A DNA stretch of 39,877 bases, taken from NCBI GenBank assembly GCA_011389885.1, contig JAABTK010000042.1, forward strand, positions 1 through 39,877, given 5' to 3'. Numbering within the stretch: the first letter of the stretch is position 1; each line of letters opens with the position of its first letter. Source of the DNA: Gammaproteobacteria bacterium (GTDB lineage Bacteria; Pseudomonadota; Gammaproteobacteria; Chromatiales; Chromatiaceae). The notes below the pieces were generated by a model, which saw only the letters and a program-made list of their open reading frames with translations, ran no database searches and was not told the DNA's origin. The translations under genes and the position numbers were made by a program. Of the stretch, positions 24,491-31,745 are shown one piece after another.

Positions 24491-24826
24491 CTATTTTGTT
24501 TCGATACATAGATGTTGAAGTTCTTGGCGCCTTCGCGGGTCTATATAAGCGAGATCTGCGGCCAAATAGGGTTGGCTGCGAACCTCTGCCAGCGAGCCTT
24601 TCGCGATGGACAGGAGGTGGGCGAACCCTCTTGGGCTGTATCTTTCGAATCCCTCTGCGATATTCGCAATTACCGAAACCGACGCGCGTTGAATCTGCCG
24701 ACTGAGGCCGAAGTCCTGACAAAACGACGCAATGGAAGTCAGTCGATAGACCTGCCCAGCCAATACCCGCGCATTTTGCCAAGCAATAAGGCCCTCAAGG
24801 CGCCTAATCTGCCCGATGCGTGCCAC
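24491..24826 (-). CDS. Four-helix-bundle protein (23S rRNA intervening-sequence family), 111 aa
   Basis: Matches the S23/IVP four-helix-bundle family (PF05635, TIGR02436). Signatures are L-I-A-W-Q-N-A near residue 13, A-x-x-V-Y-x-L-T, L-S-R-Q-I-Q-R-A-S-V-S-V-I-A-N-I-A-E-G-F-E-R (about 41-62), and F-x-x-x-L-S-I-A-K-G-S-L-A-E-V-R-S-Q. Function is unknown; members occur inside rRNA intervening sequences and as solitary genes. The apparent start is GTG 24826, with GAGGG upstream. It sits between soeC and soeB in a GC-poorer segment, next to AGCACTTAGTGCTTAGCACT (24937-24956). It therefore looks like cargo in the soe operon rather than part of its pathway. Confidence 0.88.
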   Translation of the reverse strand: MARIGQIRRLEGLIAWQNARVLAGQVYRLTSIASFCQDFGLSRQIQRASVSVIANIAEGFERYSPRGFAHLLSIAKGSLAEVRSQPYLAADLAYIDPRRRQELQHLCIETK

Positions 24827-24936
24827 ACTCCGCCCTCAATCCTTCAGTCCTCCGCCGGGGATGGTGCGTAACGGCGCGGAGGGTTGGCGCGAAAGTCAAG
24901 CCCCGTGCCAGCGCGCCCAACGCACCCGCCTAGCCT

Positions 24937-24956
24937 AGCACTTAGTGCTTAGCACT
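24937..24956. repeat. GCACTTAGTGCTTAGCAC-type short repeat
   Basis: AGCACTTAGTGCTTAGCACT, largely self-complementary, just downstream of soeB. A related string, AGCACTAAGCACTAA, lies at 28306-28320 just downstream of soeA, and AGTGCTGAGTGC lies near 24404. These short repeats therefore border the soeB-plus-cargo segment. Confidence 0.45.
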
Positions 24957-24970
24957 CGCCCTAACAGCCC

Positions 24971-25696
24971 TTACCAAGCCACATCGTCCAGGGTATCCAC
25001 GTCTTCGGGCAGCGCGGGGAGGTCTTCTTTGACTAGCGGGTTGTCTGCGCGCACCAGTTCGTCTTCGTGGATGTGCATGCGCACCTTGCGCCGGGGCAGG
25101 TAGTGGTTGCTCGGTTTGGCGCCCCATTCCGGTTGCAGTTGATAGCCGCCGCGTTCGCGGATGGCCACCGAGGCCTCGGAGTCGGGGTCGTGGACGTCGC
25201 CGAACAGCCGCGCGTTGGTGGGGCAGGAGAGCACGCAGGCCGGTTTGCGCTCGGCCTCGGGCAGGCTCATGTCGGTGATGCGGTCGATGCACAGGGTGCA
25301 TTTTTTCATCACCTTGTTCAGTTCGTCGAACTCGCGCACGCCGTAGGGGCAGGCCCAGGAGCAGTATTTGCAGCCGATGCACTTGTCGTAGTCCACCAGC
25401 ACCACGCCGTTGTCCGCGCGCTTGTAGCTGGCGCCCGTGGGGCAGACCGGCACGCAGGGCGGCTCTTCGCAGTGCAGGCACGACTTGGGAAAGTGGATGG
25501 TCTCGGTCTGCGGATAACAGCCCACCTCGTAGGTCTGCACCCGATTGAAGAAGGTGCCGGCGGGGTCCGCCTCATAGGGCCGTTCGTCGGGCATAGGCCC
25601 GGCCCAGCCGGAGGTGTTCCACTCCTTGCAACTGGTCACACAGGCGTGACAGCCCACGCAGACGTTGAGATCGATTACTAGTGCTAGTTGGGTCAT
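24971..25696 (-). CDS. soeB: SoeB-type iron-sulfur subunit, 241 aa
   Basis: Electron-transfer subunit with four ferredoxin-type [4Fe-4S] cysteine sets: C13-V-G-C16-H-A-C19-V-T-S-C23; C-L-H-C-E-E-P-P-C-V-P-V-C-P; C-I-G-C-K-Y-C-S-W-A-C-P; and C-T-L-C with a late C-V-L-S-C-P-T-N. This is the DmsB/PsrB/SoeB plan. It should shuttle electrons from the molybdenum subunit to SoeC. ATG 25696 is set by the start of homology (M-T-Q-L-A-L-V-I-D-L-N). Codons 1-22 occur again at 27409-27474 with two silent differences, which marks a duplication associated with the insertion upstream. Cotranscription with soeA is now uncertain, because about 2.6 kb of cargo intervenes. Confidence 0.92.
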   Translation of the reverse strand: MTQLALVIDLNVCVGCHACVTSCKEWNTSGWAGPMPDERPYEADPAGTFFNRVQTYEVGCYPQTETIHFPKSCLHCEEPPCVPVCPTGASYKRADNGVVLVDYDKCIGCKYCSWACPYGVREFDELNKVMKKCTLCIDRITDMSLPEAERKPACVLSCPTNARLFGDVHDPDSEASVAIRERGGYQLQPEWGAKPSNHYLPRRKVRMHIHEDELVRADNPLVKEDLPALPEDVDTLDDVAW

Positions 25697-25775
25697 TCAG
25701 TCATTGCTCGCTTTAGAATTTCCTGCCTTGTCTATATGCGGGGCTTTGGGGATTTCGCCTTTCATTATAGAAGGA

Positions 25776-26405
25776 TCACAACTGCTGATAGCAGCCTTCG
25801 TTTTGCCCCGCGCCTGCAATGGAGTTATAAAGTGAAAATATTCGCCCCGAACTTTCGTATTCATAATAGCAGGTCGCCGTGAACAGGACATCATTTATAT
25901 CGTTTGAGATGATTTGGATTGTAAAAAAGTACTCCGGGTTACTAAGGGCCAAAATTGCGTTTCCGTCTCCGTTTTCGATTGCATTCTCTGTGCGAGAAAA
26001 GAGGCCGGGCATAGCCTCCAATAAGAAACGATGATCGTTCTTGCTCGCACCTGAACCTGCTCGCCCGAGAGTGAAAACTTCCTTCTCAAACTCAGAATCT
26101 TTAAGATTGCATCTATGTGGGATAGCCGGCGATTCGCTGTAGCGTGCGCAAAACGCATTGCTCGCAACTTGTATATTATAGTCAATACCTGTCTTGGACG
26201 TGTTTGTTATTTCTAAGATTACCTCACTAGATGCGCCTGCTTTTAATTTTTTCATCGGCCAATCAGAGGCTATTTCCACCAAAATCGATTCGCCATAATC
26301 TGCAACGTGGCCTTTATAATTTAGGATAAGGGCAAAAATGGAAACCATTAGCGCGACAGCGGACATCAACAGGGAGATGGTAGATTTATCCAGCTCGATT
26401 TTCAT
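25776..26405 (-). CDS. Membrane-anchored hypothetical protein, AT-rich gene, 209 aa
   Basis: Not recognised. One hydrophobic helix near the N-terminus (about residues 9-31, S-L-L-M-S-A-V-A-L-M-V-S-I) is followed by about 175 soluble residues with beta-rich character and cysteines near 86 and 99, so it is probably a single-pass protein with an extracytoplasmic domain. The start chosen is ATG 26405 (M-K-I-E-L-D-K). The gene is visibly richer in A and T than everything around it, including many ATA and AAA codons, which points to horizontal transfer. It follows the small MNWRQ-family gene by 10 bp, so it belongs to the same inserted transcription unit. Confidence 0.7.
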   Translation of the reverse strand: MKIELDKSTISLLMSAVALMVSIFALILNYKGHVADYGESILVEIASDWPMKKLKAGASSEVILEITNTSKTGIDYNIQVASNAFCARYSESPAIPHRCNLKDSEFEKEVFTLGRAGSGASKNDHRFLLEAMPGLFSRTENAIENGDGNAILALSNPEYFFTIQIISNDINDVLFTATCYYEYESSGRIFSLYNSIAGAGQNEGCYQQL

Positions 26406-26415
26406 GATGCCAACT

Positions 26416-26688
26416 CTAGTCGTTTCTGCCACAGTAACCTAAGAAATCTACTCGTTTACGCTCTTCGATGTTCGGCTGGTCTCTGTCCGTATGCAGCACA
26501 TATAACTCCCGCTCGGGCTCTTGATGATGCAGCCGCTGATAATCTTGCATCGCCTCCGTGGAGCTTTCTAATACCTTCAGCAGAGAAATCTCGTCCAAGA
26601 CGCGCTGGCCCTCCTCCGAATGGGCCTCGACCGCTTCCACGAGGGCCCAGGTTCCGGGGCATTGGGTTTGTAGTTGACGCCAATTCAT
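26416..26688 (-). CDS. MNWRQLQ-family small protein, copy 1, 90 aa
   Basis: Begins M-N-W-R-Q-L-Q-T and contains P-G-T-W-A-L-V-E-A-V-E-A-H-S, then E-S-S-T-E-A-M-Q-D-Y-Q-R-L-H-H-Q and E-L-Y-V-L-H-T-D-R. No family is named with confidence; the layout (G-x-W-x-x-V near the start, a helix, then a final strand) loosely resembles DUF5678-type proteins that often precede retropepsin-like genes. A close paralogue is at 27851-28111, and the nucleotide sequences are largely alike until their last 10-15 codons. This copy lacks a protease partner and sits between brnA and the AT-rich gene. Confidence 0.65.
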   Translation of the reverse strand: MNWRQLQTQCPGTWALVEAVEAHSEEGQRVLDEISLLKVLESSTEAMQDYQRLHHQEPERELYVLHTDRDQPNIEERKRVDFLGYCGRND

Positions 26689-26707
26689 AATCTCGCCCGA
26701 GGCCTCT

Positions 26708-27004
26708 CTATTTGGTGTGCGCGGCGACGTATTCCCGCAAGGCGGCATTCAGCTTTCCCTGCCAGCCCTCCCCTTGGTTCTTAAAGTACCGAAGCACCTC
26801 TTCGTCCAATGAGACGGTCGCTGTCACCTTATGCGTCTCGACGACGCGACGATCAGCCAAGAAACCTCGAACGCCGCGATGCGGAGTGGCTTCATTCCAG
26901 TCTTCGGGGCGAGTAGGGGGGGCGTCTTCGTCGAATTCGACATCGCCATCCTCCAGACCCTTCAAACGCCCCCAATCCGTACCGCGCTGATTAGTCGGCG
27001 CCAT
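26708..27004 (-). CDS. brnA: BrnA-type antitoxin, 98 aa
   Basis: Antitoxin of a type II BrnT/BrnA pair. The C-terminal half carries the ribbon-helix-helix-like segment V-T-A-T-V-S-L-D-E-E-V-L-R-Y-F-K-N-Q-G-E-G-W-Q-G-K-L-N-A-A-L-R-E-Y, characteristic of BrnA (PF14384). The acidic N-terminal part should wrap the toxin. Its start overlaps the end of the toxin gene by 14 bp, the usual toxin-first order. Such antitoxins repress their own operon. Confidence 0.9.
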   Translation of the reverse strand: MAPTNQRGTDWGRLKGLEDGDVEFDEDAPPTRPEDWNEATPHRGVRGFLADRRVVETHKVTATVSLDEEVLRYFKNQGEGWQGKLNAALREYVAAHTK

Positions 27005-27281
27005 AATAACTCACCCAAGCGTTTCGTTCGTGTCGCACAGCCTTGCGAGCGGAAATTATCCGCACTTCGCAAGAGGAATCGTCCGATGGCGTCCAGACTA
27101 CAAATAGCGGAATACCATAAAAGACGCCGATGCTTTGAAAGCGCGTCTCGCCATAATCGGCCCTTTGGTCCTCACGTGTCAAAAGCGCCCCCTCGAAAAA
27201 GCCTTCAAGGTCGGAGAAATCGATCCCGTGCTTGAAAAGATTCCGCTGACGCTTCTCTTCGTCCCAGCAGAGCATGACCAC
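26991..27281 (-). CDS. brnT: BrnT-type ribonuclease toxin, 96 aa
   Basis: RelE-like ribonuclease toxin of the BrnT family (PF04365). Motifs: W-D-E-E-K-R-Q-R-N-L-x-K-H-G-I-D-F (about 6-22), a central E-x-R-F-x-S-I-G strand, and the C-terminal R-I-I-S-A-R-K-A-x-R-H-E-R with the conserved basic residues. It cleaves RNA and halts growth until neutralised by BrnA. Starts at 27281 or 27275 are both possible. Its presence inside the split soe operon would favour retention of the inserted DNA. Confidence 0.92.
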   Translation of the reverse strand: MVMLCWDEEKRQRNLFKHGIDFSDLEGFFEGALLTREDQRADYGETRFQSIGVFYGIPLFVVWTPSDDSSCEVRIISARKAVRHERNAWVSYYGAD

Positions 27282-27312
27282 ATACCAAGGTTAGACTGCT
27301 TTTCTCCCGCTG

Positions 27313-27474
27313 TTACGCCCTAAGCGCTCCAGAAGCCTGATGGGCACGGCGCTGAAAGGCCGCGACATCACCCAACGCCAGGCGGAGCGCCTTTGGCCAG
27401 CCTACTCTACTGGTCACACAGGCGTGACAGCCCACGCAGACGTTGAGATCGATTACTAGTGCTAATTGAGTCAT
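27313..27474 (-). pseudogene. Truncated copy of the soeB 5' end
   Basis: Codons 1-22 of soeB are repeated at 27409-27474: 64 of 66 bases match 25631-25696, and both differences are silent. The similarity starts exactly at the ATG and stops abruptly before the fourth cysteine of the first cluster. The frame then runs on into the dispersed repeat at 27336-27407 for about 30 meaningless codons to a stop near 27313. Its ATG overlaps the protease stop codon as ATGA. This is the scar of an insertion or duplication in front of soeB. Confidence 0.85.
27336..27407 (+). repeat. Dispersed TGATGGGCACGGCGCTG repeat, copy
   Basis: A 72-bp element beginning CCTGATGGGCACGGCGCTGA and ending near GCGCCTTTGGCCAGCCTACT. 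It is almost the same as the copy at 28234-28305. Both ends carry imperfect inverted arms (GATGGGCA...TGCCCATC in the better copies). It directly abuts the soeB fragment. Confidence 0.8.
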
Positions 27475-27854
27475 ACTGCCAACCGGATTTCTAAGTTTCG
27501 CATATCGATTGCAACGCCCGCGGCGAGCAAAAAGTCGTTTCCGAGGATGCCCTGGATCGGGAAGCCGTAGTCCATTGCGCCTACTTCAACCTCCATTTCG
27601 TCGAGTCGGATTTCATCGACCGCCAGGTATTCCAGGGTTTTACCAAACACGAACTCAGACCCTCCGACTCCGGAAATACGATGAAGCGGGTCGTTCGGCT
27701 CCAGGGCAACCCCGATTTGTGCGAGTGAGTCGGCCGAGAAAACCGATCTTGCTGACCCTGTATCCACTAGCACATTTTCGATGACGAGCCGCCGACCACC
27801 GAATCCAACCGTCGTTTCCACGAACGGCAAGTCATCCTGAATCCTGAGTTTCAC
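27471..27854 (-). CDS. Retropepsin-like aspartic protease, 127 aa
   Basis: A clan AA single-lobe aspartic protease that would act as a homodimer. The catalytic motif V-D-T-G-S-A-R-S is near residue 31, and the C-terminal I-L-G-N-D-F-L-L (near 109) is the paired hydrophobic-glycine motif. No signal peptide is evident, so it is probably cytoplasmic. The start is GTG 27854, overlapping the stop codon of the small MNWRQ-family gene as GTGA, so the two are translationally coupled. Its own stop codon overlaps the ATG of the soeB fragment. Similar two-gene modules with a small first protein are widespread; target and role are unknown. Confidence 0.85.
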   Translation of the reverse strand: MKLRIQDDLPFVETTVGFGGRRLVIENVLVDTGSARSVFSADSLAQIGVALEPNDPLHRISGVGGSEFVFGKTLEYLAVDEIRLDEMEVEVGAMDYGFPIQGILGNDFLLAAGVAIDMRNLEIRLAV

Positions 27855-28111
27855 CCCTTCCCTCGAATGCCCAGCCAGCGGCGCTCTTCGATGTTCGGCT
27901 GCTCTCTGTCCGTATGCAGGACATATAGCTCCCGCGCGGGCTCTTGATGATGCAGTCGCTGATAATCTTGCATCGCCTCCGTGGACTCGCCGAAAACCTT
28001 TAATAGAGAAAGGTCGTCCAAGACACGCATGCCCCGGTCCGAATGGGCCTCAACCGCTTCCACAAGGACCCAGGTTCCGGGGTATCGGGTTTGTAGTTGA
28101 CGCCAATTCAT
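27851..28111 (-). CDS. MNWRQLQ-family small protein, copy 2, 86 aa
   Basis: Paralogue of the protein at 26416-26688. It shares M-N-W-R-Q-L-Q-T, P-G-T-W-V-L-V-E-A-V-E-A-H-S and Y-Q-R-L-H-H-Q-E-P-A-R-E-L-Y-V-L-H-T-D-R, and differs at the end (E-E-R-R-W-L-G-I-R). Here it is coupled by a 4-bp overlap to the retropepsin-like gene, probably the ancestral arrangement. It may be a substrate, inhibitor or targeting partner of the protease; this is inference from coupling only. ATG 28111 is chosen because homology begins there. Confidence 0.7.
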   Translation of the reverse strand: MNWRQLQTRYPGTWVLVEAVEAHSDRGMRVLDDLSLLKVFGESTEAMQDYQRLHHQEPARELYVLHTDREQPNIEERRWLGIRGKG

Positions 28112-28163
28112 CTCGCTTTCACACCTCAGCTTCGCATGGGTCCGTTTCGAGCATAGCAGGTAA

Positions 28164-28305
28164 GATGGGCAAAGGCGCTCCCGCCGAATCGAAAACACCC
28201 TCGTGCCGATCAGCGCCGTGCCCATCACCGGCGCCTGATGGGCACGGCGCTGAAAGGCCGCGACATCACCCAACGCCAGGCGGAGCGCCTTTGCCCATCC
28301 TACTC
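28164..28305. repeat. Head-to-head dispersed repeats with a 17-bp perfect inverted repeat
   Basis: Two copies of the same roughly 70-bp repeat point away from each other: one inverted (28164-28227) and one direct (28236-28305). At their junction CAGCGCCGTGCCCATCA (28211-28227) and TGATGGGCACGGCGCTG (28236-28252) are perfect inverted arms with an 8-nt spacer, giving a very stable hairpin. The location just downstream of the soeA stop codon means it may also shape the end of the soeA transcript. This resembles paired REP-type (BIME-like) elements. Confidence 0.8.
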
Positions 28306-28323
28306 AGCACTAAGCACTAAAAA

Positions 28324-31233
28324 CTATTCAATCCCCGCCTTCTTGCGAAAGGCCCCGGCGATGAAGGCCTGCCACTTGGGGCGGCGGATTTGTTGGCCGG
28401 CCACCGGCTTGTGGCCGTCGAATTGGGGCGAGGTCTCTGCGGGCTCGCCGGCCGCGGCCTTGTAGATCTTCACCCGCACGTCGAACCAGGCGGCCTGGCC
28501 GGTGACCGGGTCCGAGTTGGACAGGTGGTCGCCGTCTTCGTGGGCCGGCAGCTCCTCCGGGATCAGATGATTCAGCAGGAAGCCCTTTTGGGATTCGTTG
28601 GCGTCGGGGCTCAGGCCCCAGGCGCCGGAGGCCTTGCCGATGGCGTTCCAGGTCCAAACGGTGTTGGTCTCCACCGCCTCGGACAGGCGCGCCATGCAGC
28701 GCACCTTGTGGGTGGGCGATTCCACCCAAATCCAGTCGCCGTCCGCAATGCCCTTGGCCTTGGCCAGGGCGGTGTTCATGAACAGATAGTTATGGGTGTG
28801 GATCTGGCGCAGCCAGGCGTTTTGCGAGTCCCAGGAGTGGTACATGGCCATGGGGCGCTGGGTCAGGGCGTTGAGCGGATACTCGTGGGTGTCCACCAGG
28901 CGCGCCAGCAGGGTCTCGCTGTAGAAGGGCAGCGGGTCGAAATGGGTCTCGATGCGCTTGCGCAGGCGCTCCGGCGGCTGGCGGCCGGGGCGTTTGCCCT
29001 GGGCGGCCAGGCGGAATTTTTGCAGCGGCTCGGAGTAGATATGCAGGTTAATGGGCTCGGCATAGCGGGTCATGCCATGGGTGCGGGCCCATTGCAGATA
29101 GCCTTGGTTCCAGTTGCGCATGTACTGGTAGGAGCGCGGCAGCTTATGGTGGTACATGCAGTCGTTCTGCTCGTACATCTCCCACTGCCGCGGGTTGGGC
29201 TCGCCTTTGAGGAACTTCTGCCCGCCCTCGCCGCGCCAGCCGGCCAGGAAACCGATGCCGGAGCCCGGGGAGGTTTCGTAATTGGTGATGAAGTCCGGGT
29301 AGTCGCGGAATTTGCGCTTGCCCTCGGCGTTGACGAAGGCCGGCAGCTTGAGCCGCGTGCCCATCTCGACCAATACGTCCTGAAAGGGTTTGCATTGGCC
29401 CTTGGGCTTGACCACCGGGATGCGCACCGAATCCACCGGGCCGTCGTATTCGGAGATGGGCCGGTCGAGCATGGACATCACGTCGTGGCGCTCCAAATAG
29501 GTGGTGTCCGGCAGCACCAGGTCGGCGAAGGCCACGGTCTCGGACTGGAAGGTGTCGCAGACGATGATGAAGGGGATTTTGTACTCCCCGTCTTCGTCCT
29601 TGTCCTTCAGCATGTCGCGCACATTGGCGGTGTTCATGGAGCTGTTCCAGGCCATGTTGGCCATGAACAGCAGCAGGGTGTCGATTTTGTACGGGTCGCC
29701 GCGCCAGGCGTTGGTGATGGCGTTGTGCATCAACCCGTGAACCGACAACGGGTACTCCCAGGAGAAGGCCTTGTCGATGCGCACCGGGTCGCCCTTGTCG
29801 TCCACGAACAGGTCTTCGGGCTTGGCCGGCCAGCCCAGGGGCATGCCGTCCAGCGGGGTGTTCGGCTGCACCCCCTCGGGCCCGGAGGGGGGCTTGGGGC
29901 AGGGCGGGATGGGGCGCGGGAAGGGGGCCTTGTGGCGGAACCCGCCCGGGCGGTCGATGGTGCCCAGGATGGACATGAGTATCCCGAGCGCGCGAATGGC
30001 CTGAAAACCGTTGGAGTGGGCGGCCAGGCCGCGCATGGAGTGAAAGGCCACCGGGTTGCCGGTGACCGAGTCGTGTTCCTTGTCCCAGCAGTCGGTCCAG
30101 CGGATGGGCAGCTTGATCTTTTGGTCGCGGGCGGTGACGCCCATTTCGTGGGCCAGGCGGCGAATCACATCCGCCGGCACGCCGGTGATGCCTTCGGCCC
30201 ACTCGGGGGTGTACTGCTCCACCCGTTCTTTGAGCAGTTGAAAGGCGGGCTTTACCTTGGTCCCGTCTTCCAGCTTGAAGTCGCCCAGCAGATAGGGGTC
30301 GGCCCCCTCGGTGTGGGTGGAGATGGGCTTGTCCAGCTCGCGGTCCCACCACAGCTTGTTCTGGGGGTCGAAACAGCCCTCTTCGATGTGCATCTCGAAG
30401 CGTTTGAACAGGCCGTGGTCGTCGCGGCTCGCGTCGTCGATCACCAGCTCCGCGGCGTTGGTATAGCGCACCAGGAACTCGCGGTCGAACAGGCCGTGCT
30501 TGATGATTTCGTGGATGAAGGCCAGGATCAGGGCGCCGTCGGTGCCCGGCTTGATCGGCACCCACTCGTCGGCCACCGCCGAATAGCCGGTGCGAATGGG
30601 GTTGATGGAGATAAAGCGACCGCCGGCGCGCTTGAAGCGGGAGATCTCCTTCTTCAGCGGGTTGGAGTGGTGATCCTCGGCGGTGCCGATCATCACGAAC
30701 AGCTTGGCCCGGTCGAGGTCCGGGCCGCCGAACTCCCAAAAGGAGCCGCCGATGGTGTAGATCATCCCCGCGGCCATGTTGACCGAGCAGAAGCCGCCGT
30801 GGGCCGCGTAGTTGGGGGTGCCGAACTGCTTGGCGAACAGGCCGGTGAGGGCCTGCATCTGGTCGCGGCCGGTGAACAGGGCGAACTTCTTGGGATCGGT
30901 GGCGCGCAGGTGGCTCAGGCGCTCCTCCATGATCTCGAAGGCGCGGTCCCAGCTAATCTCCTCGAACTCGGACTGGCCGCGCTCGGCCCCCGCCTTGCGC
31001 AGCAGCGGCTTGGTCAGGCGCGCCGGCGAATACTGCTTCATGATCCCGGCCGAGCCCTTGGCGCAAATCACCCCCTCGTTCAGCGGGTGGTCGGGGTTGC
31101 CTTCGATGTGCCGAATCTCGCCGTCACGCAGGGTCACGCGGATGCCGCAGCGGCAGGCGCACATGTAACAGGTGGTCTCTTTGACTTCGACGCTGCCGAT
31201 GTCGCGGTCGGCGCGGGTAGTAGGATCCTGCAT
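28324..31233 (-). CDS. soeA: SoeA-type molybdopterin oxidoreductase catalytic subunit, 969 aa
   Basis: Large Mo-bis-MGD subunit of the DMSO-reductase superfamily. The N-terminal [4Fe-4S] motif is C22-x2-C25-x3-C29 with C57 in V-I-C-A-K-G. A candidate Mo-ligand region reads G-G-F-C149-S-V-N. The molybdopterin domains continue through W-D-R-A-F-E, V-P-I-K-P-G-T-D-G-A-L and a C-terminal dinucleotide-binding domain (N-A-L-T-Q-R-P). No twin-arginine signal is present, so it faces the cytoplasm, as known for SoeA of purple sulfur bacteria. It should oxidise sulfite to sulfate and feed electrons through SoeB and SoeC. ATG 31233 has only a weak ribosome site. A polysulfide- or thiosulfate-reductase role is the alternative, less likely without a signal peptide. 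Confidence 0.88.
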   Translation of the reverse strand: MQDPTTRADRDIGSVEVKETTCYMCACRCGIRVTLRDGEIRHIEGNPDHPLNEGVICAKGSAGIMKQYSPARLTKPLLRKAGAERGQSEFEEISWDRAFEIMEERLSHLRATDPKKFALFTGRDQMQALTGLFAKQFGTPNYAAHGGFCSVNMAAGMIYTIGGSFWEFGGPDLDRAKLFVMIGTAEDHHSNPLKKEISRFKRAGGRFISINPIRTGYSAVADEWVPIKPGTDGALILAFIHEIIKHGLFDREFLVRYTNAAELVIDDASRDDHGLFKRFEMHIEEGCFDPQNKLWWDRELDKPISTHTEGADPYLLGDFKLEDGTKVKPAFQLLKERVEQYTPEWAEGITGVPADVIRRLAHEMGVTARDQKIKLPIRWTDCWDKEHDSVTGNPVAFHSMRGLAAHSNGFQAIRALGILMSILGTIDRPGGFRHKAPFPRPIPPCPKPPSGPEGVQPNTPLDGMPLGWPAKPEDLFVDDKGDPVRIDKAFSWEYPLSVHGLMHNAITNAWRGDPYKIDTLLLFMANMAWNSSMNTANVRDMLKDKDEDGEYKIPFIIVCDTFQSETVAFADLVLPDTTYLERHDVMSMLDRPISEYDGPVDSVRIPVVKPKGQCKPFQDVLVEMGTRLKLPAFVNAEGKRKFRDYPDFITNYETSPGSGIGFLAGWRGEGGQKFLKGEPNPRQWEMYEQNDCMYHHKLPRSYQYMRNWNQGYLQWARTHGMTRYAEPINLHIYSEPLQKFRLAAQGKRPGRQPPERLRKRIETHFDPLPFYSETLLARLVDTHEYPLNALTQRPMAMYHSWDSQNAWLRQIHTHNYLFMNTALAKAKGIADGDWIWVESPTHKVRCMARLSEAVETNTVWTWNAIGKASGAWGLSPDANESQKGFLLNHLIPEELPAHEDGDHLSNSDPVTGQAAWFDVRVKIYKAAAGEPAETSPQFDGHKPVAGQQIRRPKWQAFIAGAFRKKAGIE

Positions 31234-31343
31234 ACAGTATTTCGCCTATGCGGAGCTGGGGTCCGCGCCGAAGGGACGTCGAGGCCGTTTCTGTGCCCGT
31301 CATGCCCCCGGCGCGCTCGGGCCGGTGATCGGAAGATCAGCGT

Positions 31344-31373
31344 ATTCTAATTTTCCGGTTTACTTCATTTCAA
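31344..31373 (-). promoter_or_regulatory. Candidate sigma70 promoter of soeA
   Basis: On the minus strand, TTGAAA (31368-31373), an 18-bp spacer and TAGAAT (31344-31349), in an AT-rich island of an otherwise GC-rich interval, about 110 bp upstream of the soeA start codon. Each box matches consensus at five of six positions. Confidence 0.5.
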
Positions 31374-31745
31374 CGGAGTAAATTTGTGGGTTATGGGCTA
31401 GGCCCAATCGTCGCAGGCGTTCACCCCCCCCCTGATGAGCCGGGGGGATCTCCTCCAAGGCCGCGGGGGGGGGCGGGAAGAAGGCCTGTTGCGAGCCCAG
31501 CGGGTCAGGCCTCTTTCCCCCCGCCGCCCCTCCCGGGGTACGGCTAGCAATCGCCTGGCACGCGAAGATTCAGCGCGGGCGCCCGTTCGCCCCATCTTAG
31601 GCGATTGCCGGAGAAGAAGATACCCGACCGCGCAGGACCCAGGGGCCGAAGGCCTGCATGGCCCGGCGCGGCGGATGATCTATTGCCGCCCCCCTTCCAC
31701 CGACAGCGCTAGTACAGCCGCGCCTAAGGATCGAGAACAACCCAG

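Noticed and set aside
28390-31350. Plus-strand open frame of 986 codons opposite soeA
   Set aside because: It is a shadow of the high-GC soeA gene; the translation has no recognisable motif, while the minus strand is a clear molybdoenzyme.
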